Part shown: one piece after another, positions 24,101-34,500 of the stretch
How positions within the stretch are numbered: position 1 is the stretch's first letter
Layout: each line of letters begins with the position of its first letter
NCBI GenBank assembly: GCA_910574455.1
Contig: CAJSYZ010000008.1
Coordinates: forward strand, 3,474,707 to 3,538,706
Direction of reading: 5' to 3'
DNA length: 64,000 nt
Source of the DNA: Trichaptum fuscoviolaceum
Lineage: Eukaryota; Basidiomycota; Agaricomycetes; Hymenochaetales; Trichaptaceae
The notes under the pieces: generated by a model
Told to the model about the DNA's origin: nothing
Seen by the model: the letters and a program-made list of their open reading frames with translations, nothing else
Database searches by the model: none
Position numbers and translations under genes: made by a program

Positions 24101-26946
24101 TGCCACGCGATCATCAGCTTCAGATACCATAAATCTCACAGAAATATACCATAGATCACGTACCCATCATGATCCTTCCATTAAAGGATTTCGTACCAAC
24201 AGCGATGACGACATAGCTTCCAACACCTTCGAGGACCTTGCTGCCAGAGATGATGAAGCAGTCGGTATGGCCGGGCAGGTTCCCGTTCTCCTCTCCGCGG
24301 ATGCACTCCTCGTAGCTCATCTTCTTGATCGCATCGCTCTCACCCGTGATCCCGGACTCGTCACATTTCACATTATGTCCGGTCAGGAACACCCCATCGC
24401 ACGGCACGACCTCACCCGGCTCCAGAAGCGCTATGTCACCGACAACGACGTCCTAAAAAATTCGTAGTAATAATGTGAGATCAAATCACGGGAATACGGG
24501 AATGCAAGAAAAAAACAGTTGAAACTGACTTTGATATTGACAACTTTCTCAGCACCAGAGCGGATAACCTTGACAGTCCGGTCCTCTTTCTTTTCATTCA
24601 GTTTCTTGAACTGCCGTTCCTTCTGCCAGTCGTTCATGGAGCCGACGACAACCACAATGATGACCGCCACCATAATCGCCACGCCTGTCAAAACCAAGAA
24701 ATAACAATACCGAACGTCAGAGATATGATTTCCAAAAAAAAATTGATTGCAAAACTAGTGTTTTGGACAGAAAGCGGAACTGACCTTCCACCCAATCCAC
24801 GGGAGCTTGTGTGCACGTCTGTCCATTGCCGCACGAGAACGTCGGGCGCTTCGTGCCAAAATCCTGGAACAGCCCAAGTGCCAGAGACACGACAGCCGCA
24901 ATCGTCAACAACACCTATACCAGCAAAAAGGGGTCATAAGAGAATCAGTATTCATGCCCAAAATCGGTAGATGGATCTATTGGTAGAACAATGATGGACG
25001 GGACGTAGGGGACAATGTGACAGCATGGACACGAGGGCGGACACGCCTCTCAGGGGATTAGAAGGGCAGACAGGAGATATACGGATGTATACGAGACGAG
25101 CGTCCGGAGAATGTGAGGTAGCCGAGCAGGCGATAGGGAGGAAGTTCCATATCCATAAGGCACGTCCGAATGCCCTTCTTCCCCACTGTGATATCGAAAT
25201 GACCAAGTCCTAGACGCCCAAGGCGGTGCATGGCCAAAGCCAGCAATTCCCGTTTTTCCCACCGAGCATAGCCCCGCCCTTTTCGATCCTCATACTTACC
25301 ACGACAAAAAAAAAAGGAACGAAGCCTTGTCAGGCTACTACCTAGCATAGGTCGGCGGCGAGAGGTCCGAAAAGGGCGGACAATAGCGCCCCATATGCAC
25401 ATATCAATGCAGGCGGATCACAACGAACCGACAGGAAATCCCCAAGAATAACGAGAGGAAGAAAAGCAGAACTCACCAAGACTTTGTCCTTGAGCGCAAG
25501 CCACATGAGGAGCAGGAGACTCTTGCTCTGGCGGATGGGGAGGATGTTGTGTCCGTACACGCGCTGTCGGTCCGCAGCCGTCGCAGCGAACACATCCTCG
25601 TTGACTTTCTCATCCAGCTCGGTCCCGGCTTCAAGGTCGCCCGGATTCCGCTCGTGCCGCTGACCGGCCCCGTCACCCGCGCCCTTCTCGACGTCCCCGC
25701 CACCGCCTTTCCTACCAGGATGGCTCTCCTTCTCCATGTGGTGACTCTCAGCAACGATGTTCAGCCCCGTGCGTCTGTTCGAGCCCAGCCCGCGCAGAAG
25801 ACCGTCGACGCCGCCCATTTCGCGGAGGGCATCGAGGTTCTTCGGGTCGACGAGGCTCGCGAGCGCATAGGGACCGTATTGTTTCGCGAACGGACGCGGG
25901 TCCGAGGCCGCAGGATCTGCACTTGGGTCCAGAGCCACGCGACTGCCAGCAGGGTTTTCATCTCCCTCTCCGGCCGTCTTCTCCCCTTTCTCCTGGCCAT
26001 CCCCGCCTGCAGTTCTTGACCGCAGAGTCGACGTGTCCGTCATAGAATTCGCCGGGACAGACAACGTGCCCTTCTTCAGCGCCGTAGGTGAGTCGGGGGA
26101 GTTGAACGAGCTCGAGCCCTGCCGTGGCGAGGGGGGCGCCGCGATCGTGATGCTAGTGCGCCTTGAAGGTGCGTCACTGGGACTGCGCGAGCGGTTAGGA
26201 TTGAAATCGTACCCGTGGTTGTTGAGGTCTGCCCCTAAGAGGTTTGAGTCTTTGAAAGAGGTGGCGGAAGTCGGCGAACCGAGCGAAGGGTCGTGATCCC
26301 CTGCGACGGTCGCTTCCCCGTCTGTGGAGGCGAACGTCGCCGCGCTGAGCTTCCGCATGTGGCCGCGCTCCGCGCCTGTGCCAGTCGCAAAGTGCGCATG
26401 CAGCGGGGACAGGTTGTTCTGGTCAAGCAGAGAGAGAGAACCTATGCCTGAGTTCGCGTCTGGGTTGTTTTCGCGCAGTGCCATAGAAGTTTGAAAATTG
26501 TTCACGCTCGACCTGTTTGAGAGGGTCGGCGAGGGCGGGATGGAGATATCAGAGTCGTCTTGCCCAGATGATGGGGAAGGGGAGCGAGAGCGCCGCCCAG
26601 TAGATGATGGGACATCAAGCGAATTCGGTGCTCTGAGAGTATTGAGCGGGCTGGGTCTTGATGGACTCGAACTGCCCTCAGGCGATGTATATTCATCGAC
26701 ATGCACATCCCCACCGGAGACAAAGCCGTCCCCTCTTCTAATGCTTACGCCCGGCGTGTGCGAGCTTTCATCCTCCACATGCACACTGAAACTGGGCGGG
26801 CTATTCGGTCGCAGCTCATCATCATAGCTTTCGTCATCGGCGCCTTGAACATCGATGGTTGGGATTGCACCGGCTGACATTGGGGTGGCGGAGGGCGGTG
26901 CCGGTGGCTGACTCTGACTCGAGGCGTCGTTGTTGTTTGTCGACAT
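21157..26946 (-). CDS. P-type Ca2+-ATPase, P2B (Pmc1/PMCA-like), vacuolar or plasma membrane
   Basis: Nine exons: 26946-25477, 24914-24785, 24684-24530, 24452-24164, 24117-23866, 23787-22946, 22888-21868, 21814-21457, 21388-21157; 4749 nt, 1582 aa. Residues 1 to about 450 are a Ser/Pro-rich cytosolic extension, longer than in yeast Pmc1. Then come TM1 (VLLTIAAVVSLALGLFQDFG), the actuator motif DESGITGESD, TM4 PEGLPLAVTLALA (Ca2+ site), the phosphorylation motif CTDKTGTLTQN (Asp807), the nucleotide-binding domain, and the hinge motif TGDGTNDGPALK (about 1162), where most relatives have NDAPALK. After the TM5-10 region the C-terminus is short, with a basic RGGRMRASSFVGKSRSARLEE stretch. It should pump Ca2+ out of the cytosol, by analogy into the vacuole. 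The first intron is 562 nt, about ten times the gene's others, and splits the coding region just before TM1. Confidence 0.93.
24915..25476 (-). other. Unusually long first intron of the Ca2+-ATPase gene
   Basis: 562 nt between donor GTGAGT at 25476 and acceptor GGTATAG ending at 24915. The splice is forced by the join KDKVL/VLLTIAAVV in the family. I see no gene in it; a small nested exon is possible but not required by the frame. Confidence 0.7.
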
Positions 26947-29666
26947 ATTTCTATCCGTCGAAATGAACGAAGGCGAGATATGAGGAGGGGTTAGCTGTGT
27001 GACACCTTGAGGGCGGGGAGAAGATGGTGGGACTACTCACGAATGTATAAAATTAATGAACTATAGTTGAAGGTTTGACCTCACGGCGCCTCCTGTATGG
27101 TGGTTCTGTTTGCGAACAAAAATGCTTGGAAGTGCCAACTATAGGACCAAGTTCGATTTCTGTATGAATCACAGGGCCAGATGGATGTAACAATATCACC
27201 ACCTTAACCGAGACAGAACAGAACCTCTTTACGCGTTCTCGATGAAAGGAGCGCTAACTGTGAGAGAGAAGATGTCTGGCGTCCTAGGAATGGCGGCCAA
27301 CAGTGAGAGTGGCGACTGAGAGAGCCTGAGGATGTTGAGCAAGCCTTCCACCAGATGTCTTACGCGTGTCCGTTGAGCTGGCCGAACAACAAGTACAAAA
27401 CACGCGGTGGAAGGGAGGAAAGTGCGAGGACGACGTTCTGCGTCCGTAGGGGGAGGAGATGGTGAACGCCCACGTCTGCAGGGTATAAGAAGAACGAACC
27501 AACTTGACGAGCAGAACAGCCTCTCTCAAACTGGTCATGCCATGAGGCACCGCCAAGCGCTCTATTTGGGGGCTATGCACTTTCTATTTCGGGATGTGAC
27601 GTGGTCTATCTGTATATAGAAGTTGTATTGCTGCAGATAGTAATACATATAGTCACAGGCTTGTTAAAGGTAGCCGACTTATAATCTGAGGAAGCGAGCC
27701 ACCATCCAGCATAAATGAGTACACAACGACTCGCCACACAACGTTACGCACGTCTGCAAGGCCATGCGCAGGATGCCTGGCTTTACATCTCAACCCCCAC
27801 GACCTTGTGCCCCAGACGCACCTTATGGGCCCACTTTTACTCAGAAATTAGATATGCAGCGGAATCGCGTGCTCCAACCCCAAGGGCCAAGCGTGCACAA
27901 GCCGGACATAGATAAATGGGAAAAGGGGACGATGCAACAATTTGTTAGACACCGGTAGCGGAAAGCCGGACTATATTAGGACCCAAGCAAATTTTTAAAC
28001 ACTTAATTTGGTCAGCGGCCTCCATTCACCCTCCAAGATCTCTTTTATTATTATTGCGGGTCGTCAAGCTGCTAAGCGCAAGATAGCATCTATCATGGCG
28101 AGAAAACAATACAATAAAAACAACCAAGAAGAACAACACAAGAAAGAGAATATAACATCCGAACCCGGCCGCCACAATTTCACAAACCTTGCTCGTGCGC
28201 GTCTCATTCGCCCTGCGGTCTCGCCGTCCCACCCGTCTCACCGATACACGCTCAGCCTGGCTTGGCCGCCACGCAGTCAGTGGGTGGTGCTATATGTCTC
28301 GGGCCCCGACTTGATGCGGAACCGCACAGCCTACCGCTCGGGGAGTCGGGGACTGGCCAAGGCAATGTCGAGCTCTCTGTCAACGTACAACAGCTGCCAA
28401 TTCCGAGACCTAGCCCAGGGGGTCAGTGGTGCGCTCAGTCTCGCCGAGTGGGCAGGGATTGAAGGCCACAGGAGACTGCGGAGTCCGTAGATACACTTAC
28501 TACAATTATTATGCGGACGGTTTACCGACCACCATCATGTACGTGTTTACCCCGCCCCTTGCTACCCGACTCCGGTAAACATTAAAACGTCTAAACACCC
28601 AGTTTAGCAGCATTATGCCTATACAATAAGTACCGGGGCCGCCGCTCGCCTGTAAAGACCGTCGGATTCGGCGAACACGAAGGCGGCTTGTACGAATGCA
28701 ATTCGCCGAAGAAGCTTAAAGTCTTCTTGCCACTGCCTCGAGCCTGTGCACAAAATGCAATGAAAATCCCTAGACTCCTATGTGCTAGTTTGTCTCAGAA
28801 GGCAATTCCACAGGTGCATTGACTGCAAACCCTCCTCTACACCGCCGCACGACATACGGATGCTCAGCATCATCAAATTTACTCATAGCCCCGGATCCCG
28901 ACTTAAGGCTGCTGCTGCAGTATCATCCCGGTGCTGCGCAGTCTCAATAACTGCTGTCTACAGTAATCCAGGCGAGTCGATTGCGCGGGATTCTACGCCC
29001 TCGATCGGCGAAAGACACCCGCCGCTGTCTAGGATTTTTGACTTTTACTCCTCAATTGCAATATGGGCCACCGTGGTGGCAAGCTCCCTGGCTTTACTTG
29101 GGACCCTTGTGATTTGGACTCGAGTTCTGTTGGGGCACGTGCGTGGACGTGGCCGAGGGCGAGTGTGGGCTAGGGTTTGCGAGGACGAAGGCGCGACTTG
29201 GGTGGGAAAATTTATTGACATGTGACAATATGTTTGGTAATAGCGTACTCGACATATGTGTAAGTACTGTATATAACTCCAGGTATAATGATGGAACGGC
29301 ACATCTCAAAGGTGCACTATTTTTAGCTCATTTTTAATGCGAGGGAAGGACGCGTTCGAATCCCAATGTTGTTTGTCAAATTTTTTTTTCCCAGTGCAAT
29401 ATCAGGCATTTGTTGGGGACATACGTAGATTTCATTTGCTATACAGCAGGAGTAATATACAATAGAGGCAAAAGTACTGTTAGATATGTTTATATGTTTT
29501 TTAAACGTAGCGTATAGGAATAGAGAAAGTTGAAGGTAAAGTCCGTGGCAGTCAAGTCTTTTTTTTACGTTTAACAAGTGCTTTAAAGTTTTTTTTCACG
29601 TTCGTAAGAGATTTCGCAGGAAAAGAGAGAAGGAAAGGGATTGCATGTGAATAGGGGTCGGGTAAC
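26947..29666. other. 2.7-kb region without an assignable gene
   Basis: The left part is the Ca2+-ATPase promoter. Short frames (for example at 28008-28490) have no recognisable motif. The right part includes the 3' region of the gene ending at 29667. A GTTCGAATCCC near 29354 resembles a tRNA B box but has no pairing T-stem. Confidence 0.45.
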
Positions 29667-30763
29667 TTAGACCTTTGTCTTCTTCGCCGCCTTCATCTCG
29701 GTCACGAGGTCCTGGAACTTGCGTTTGTGATCCGACTTGACGCGGGGGTGTCCGCGATGGAGGACTTGGAGGGCTTGTATTTCGGCTGTAAGAGCGAAGA
29801 CGCGTGTGCCTATCGCATACGCGTTGAATATGAGAGAAATCTTGACGATTGCGCCCGGCAAAATTTGCCTGTAGTCAGATGGCTTGACGGGCGTGCCCGT
29901 CTCGTCGCAGGCTGGCAAACACGTGATCTTGTGTGTCTGCTTGAATGGACGGGCTTCGTTCTTCCAGGCCTTGCAGGCGGGGTAGCCGTCGAAGGAGAAT
30001 TCGTCCGTAGACTTGCGCTTGTTCTTCTTATCTATTGAATGAAAGTGTAAGTATCAGTTTTTGGACGTGAAATGGACTCGCACCTTCTTTGGACTTGGAA
30101 AACGAGACCGCGAAGGAAGTGGACTGTTTGGCGGATTCCGAGTCCGAATCGCTGTCGGTCTCGTCTGAGGTCTCTTGATCGTCGCTTGGGACGCGTTCCT
30201 GCCATTATTTGTAAGGAGGGGCGATGATCATTAAGAGTAACGTTACATACCGCAAATATCTTGTGAGACACTACGAGGTAGTCGCCGACTTTGCTGAAGG
30301 GCAAGCGCATCTCCGCTTTCTTCATGGAATTCTTGAAGACCTCGAAGGCGCGTTCCTGAAGCTTCTTGACGTTCGCAAGCAGGTGGTCGTTGTCCTTGCC
30401 AGCGATCAAGATCTCGAAGGCAGGCCCATCACTGGCTTCGGCGGGGCCGATGAGCATACGGATCTGGGACTTGACGACGTCGACTTTGAACGACTGAGCC
30501 ATACCGGGCCTTCCCCAAGTGCCTTCAGGGTGGTACCAGGCGTTGTGGTCTTGCACTTTGACTATGGCGACAGCTGCCAAAGGATCATGCGCTTCGTCAC
30601 CGGTGGCGGTGGTGCGAACAAAAGTGATCCGGGGTCCGGACTGGTAGATAGCGCTGTGAGCCTCAGTGGAGAAGTTCGGATTGCCAAGATAGTCAGGGTC
30701 GTTGCGAGTGTCGTCGAGGACCTGAGAAAGCATGTCAGGGTCAAAATCCTCGTAGAAGGACAT
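29667..30763 (-). CDS. 330-aa protein of unknown family, possible OB-fold ssDNA-binding protein
   Basis: Exons 30763-30251, 30198-30084, 30031-29667; 993 nt, 330 aa. The N-terminal domain (about 1-171) ends KVGDYLVVSHKIFA. A short acidic/Ser linker (DDQETSDETDSDSDSES) and a Lys-rich patch follow. The C-terminal domain contains LPGAIVKISLIFNAYAIGTRVFALTAEIQALQVLH and ends in a basic KRKFQ...KAAKKTKV tail. The pattern of a beta-strand with G-x-x-V, a strand with AY, then alternating residues before LQVL resembles the C-terminal strands of phage-type OB-fold single-strand DNA-binding proteins; this is inference from pattern only. It is transcribed divergently from the Helitron Rep/helicase, 833 nt apart, which would suit an accessory ssDNA-binding protein. 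A host gene of unrelated function is the alternative. Confidence 0.6.
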
Positions 30764-31595
30764 GGTGAGATTGTTGTCAGATGAGTCGTCAGATGAGTCG
30801 TCAGATGGAAGTGTAGGTAGTAGGGAGGGAATGGAACTCTGCGTTTTGGAGAAGAAGGTGGTCGCCTTTTAAGAGAAAAACGAGTGCGCGAGGCGGATGC
30901 GGGCATTTGCACTTGTCGTTTTCGAGACGAACGTGAGCATCTGAGGTTGGCCGTCCTGAGGACTCAGTACACCGCAAAGATGATGACGAGAGCGAGAACC
31001 GGGCGTTTGGACTTCGGGAAGTGTAAGGGAGTAGATCTGGGTACAAGAGGGGATGAGTGTGTGCTAGGGATCTGTGGGCGGTAGCGGCGCGTGTACGAGA
31101 TCTGGGCGAAAATTGTTTCTGTGTAGATCTTAGAATCTACATAGGTCTTCAGGGAGGTCGGAAAATTGACTGTTACTGTGTAGATCTTAGAATCTACATA
31201 GGTCTTCAGGGAGGCCGGAAAATTGACTGTTTTGCAATTCGAAGGATAGGGAATTACAAATTAGAAATGGGTAAGGCACGCTTGTCATGGAGGATTTGAA
31301 AGTCACCGATGGCCGTGGGTATTTCGTGGACAATTCGATCGTAAAGAAATTTACCCAGACTTGTGGTAGGTTTGGCGTCCAAATTTGGGTCAGATTGGAA
31401 CAGGTTACCGATAGTTTGCGATGCGGATGGCGATCTGGAAGATGTGTGGGACAGAGGTCTCAGAGATGGCTTCGGAAGAGGCAAATATGTTAGCGAGGTA
31501 AGGAGGCGAATGAAGGAGGAAGACAGAGTACGTACATTGTGCTAAGTGGATTCGACGTTTTGCGCTTCATACGATTTTTGCTCGCGCTGAAAGCG
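30764..31595. promoter_or_regulatory. Divergent promoter region between the OB-fold-like gene and the Helitron transposase
   Basis: The 832 nt between two divergent start codons contain a short tandem array near 30776-30806 (12-bp unit GTCAGATGAGTC, about 2.5 copies) and a larger tandem duplication at about 31113-31230, listed separately. A shared or bidirectional promoter is inferred. Confidence 0.4.
31113..31230. repeat. Tandem duplication of about 57 bp carrying a dyad
   Basis: Two nearly identical copies in direct tandem, differing at about one or two positions. Each contains TGTAGAT and ATCTACA as inverted arms around a 6-nt loop, then a conserved GGTCTTCAGGGAGG and GGAAAATTGACTGTT. The location between divergent genes suggests a binding site or element-specific sequence. 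Confidence 0.75.
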
Positions 31596-34500
31596 ATGTC
31601 GAGGTGGTCGAATCTGACGGCAAAGGAGGTCATCGACGCTTTCGCGCCGGGCACGTTCTCCATGGCCGCTCAACGTCGTAGACGTGAATTGGAGGCGGAG
31701 ATCGCAGTGATGGATGACGCCGCGAGGGCGCTTCTCACTCGCCTTGCAACAGAGAAGCGTACACGGACGAGGCGAAGGAGTACGCGAGCGCGTGGATCTG
31801 TGAACGCACACGTTGAGCGTCACCGGGAATATGATAGGGATCCGGCACGATACTTGCAGCTGCCCTCTGATGACCAGTGGCGGGCTTGCATACGGGCAGT
31901 AAGGACGGCGACCGCAAATGCGCAGGTGTCGCGAGTTGTGTGCGTCGTCTGCGCGCGGGAAAGGTTCGCGTCCGAGTGCAGGGACGTCTTGCTATCGGAG
32001 TTGCCGTCAAGGGAGCGATTAGTTCCCGGGGAAGCCCATAGGTCCCACCGTCTGTTTGACGGTATGCTTCTGGAGTTGCGCTACGTCAGGAGTAGCGCGG
32101 GCGGTGCATTGGGAAGCCTCTGTGGGGACTGCGAGGGATTTTTGCGCGCTGGAAAGCGTCCTCGATTGTCTCTGGCAAATAATATGTGGCTTGGGGACGT
32201 CCCCGAGGAGCTCCAGGGCCTGACTGTGCCGGAGCAAATGCTGATTGCTCTGCAGTTCGCTCGATGCTACGTCTTTAAGCTTTTCCCTCGTAATGGGCAC
32301 GTAGGGGACCCAGACTTGTTGCAAAGTGGACTTGCTGGTAATGTGACGACGTTTCCTTTGAACAATGAGCAGGTCGTTCAAATGGTGGAAGGTCAGCTAC
32401 TACCACGGCCACTGAGTATTCTATCATCGGTGATAGCGGTAACGTTCGTTGGCGTTGGGAGACTGCCTAAACGCTGGCTGAAGTCTACATTTCGTGTGCG
32501 TCGCGTTCGCGTGCACGCAGCCTTGCAATGGCTGAAGGATCATAATCCCATGTATTTGAACATGGACATCGCAGATGTCAATTTGCGAGCTTTACCTGAG
32601 GACGGAGTTCCGCTAGAGATCTTGAGTACTGTTTTGCACGAGAGGAATGGCGATGTAGTGGACGAGGAACGGGCGGGATATGTGCCGGATGCTGTGGAGG
32701 ACGGAGAGAACGAGTTCGGAGCGCAAGTGGACTATGGCATGGAAGCGGAGTCTGAGGTAGAGGGAAGTGAAGAGGCCCATACTCGAGGTAAGTGTGGTGT
32801 TCGAATGCAGAGACATAGACTTACGCTTTTTTGTGGAGATCGGGAGCCTGACGTGGTCGCATTGCAACACTTAGGCGTCCACGACACAGATATGAGCACG
32901 TTGAGCTCCTCGGAGTTGATGATGTGGGCTCTAGCAAATGCCGGCGAAGGTCGGGAGGGTGGGTACGCCGTTCGGCACGGGTGGAGAGCTCTTTCGACAT
33001 TTGGTCAGACACTCGACGGATCGCCAGTGAATGGAGATGGTCGGAATCCGCTAGCAGCCTGTTTCCCGACATTGTTTCCGTATGGGATAGGGGGTATTGA
33101 ACAGTCGAGGGACGAAGAAGTTCATTTCCTGGACCACGTTCGCTGGTGTTTGGAATATTGTGATAAGAGGTTTCGGACGCACCACTCGTTCTATTTTGTC
33201 GCATTCGGCATCCAGCAGAGGCGTGAAGTGATGAGAACAGCGCGGGTGCAGATGAAGAGGAAAGACTTCGATAGGCACTCGCGTCTACTTCGGACCTTGA
33301 CTTTACACGATTTGCAGCGTGCAGAGGATGAGGAACGTCGGAAAATCCCAATAAGCGACAACAGAGTCGCGATTCTGAAGAAGAATCTATATTCTGCGAG
33401 TGCGAAGGTGACCGGTTCGGATGCCAAAAGAGCCAGCTACGCGCCTTGTATGTGGGGAACGACAATGATGAAAGGCCCTTCTGCTCTCTTTGTGACTGTG
33501 AATCAAACGGACTTGGATGAACCGGTTGTTCAAGTCTTTGCCGGAGAGGCCGTGGATATGGATAATTTCCAGCACACACTAGGTCCAGATGAGCGAGCGA
33601 GGGCTCGCAATGTCGCCCTAGATCCTTTCGCGGCTGCTCTCGCGTTCAAGTACTTGAGTACCGTCTTGTTGGAGCACTTATGGGGTGTAAAGAGGACCGA
33701 GTTTGCGACGACGAATTCGATGGGTGTACTAGGATTCGTGGAAGCCTACTTCGGAGTTGTAGAGGCGCAGGGACGTGGAACGCTACACTTGCACATGATT
33801 GTGTGGCTGAAGGACGCGCCGACTGCAGAGGAGATGGATCAGCTGTTGAAGGACGAGGCGTTTCGGGAAAAAGTGAAGGCATTCATTAGGTTGAACATCC
33901 GAGCGCATATCGATGGCCTGGGCTCGAAGGAGGAGGTGGATGCAACTCCGAGGCAACGGGGAGTCGGTTTTTGTCGTCCACCAGATCCTGACGGCGTAGA
34001 CTTTGAGGTACAGCGAAACACGTTGGAGAAAGCTGTGGTTAGGTCTCTACAAGTGCACACGTGCAAGAGGACGACATGCCTAAGGTTTAACAAGAACGGC
34101 AAGCTCGTGTGCAAACGTCGCGCCCCCTTTCGTTTATCGGACGAGGATTGGATCGACGAGAAGGGGAACTGGGGTAGTAAACGAGCGTTCGAGTACATGA
34201 ACAGTTGGAATCCGGCTGTTACTGTGTCGTTCAGGTGTAATAACGACATGAAGCTCACTATGAGCGGTCGGGAATCGAGGGCGGCTACTTGGTATATGAG
34301 CAAGTATACGACGAAGAGGCAGGAGAAAACCCACAATCGGTCCGCGTTACTGGCCCGCGCGTTTGCGTATCATGAGCAACAAGCCCAGGAGGCTGTAGAT
34401 GCGAGAACTAATCATCGTCTACTACTGTCACGGTGCCTCACGACTCTTAACAGGGAACAGGAGTTGAGTGGTCCGCAGGTCATAAGCTACTTGATGGGCT

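Noticed and set aside
28008..28490. 160-codon plus-strand frame
   Set aside because: No recognisable motif and a composition typical of non-coding DNA; no plausible splicing extends it.
29348..29385. Possible tRNA gene: GTTCGAATCCC followed by a T-run
   Set aside because: The bases either side of the T-loop do not pair, and no D-arm or acceptor stem is found upstream.
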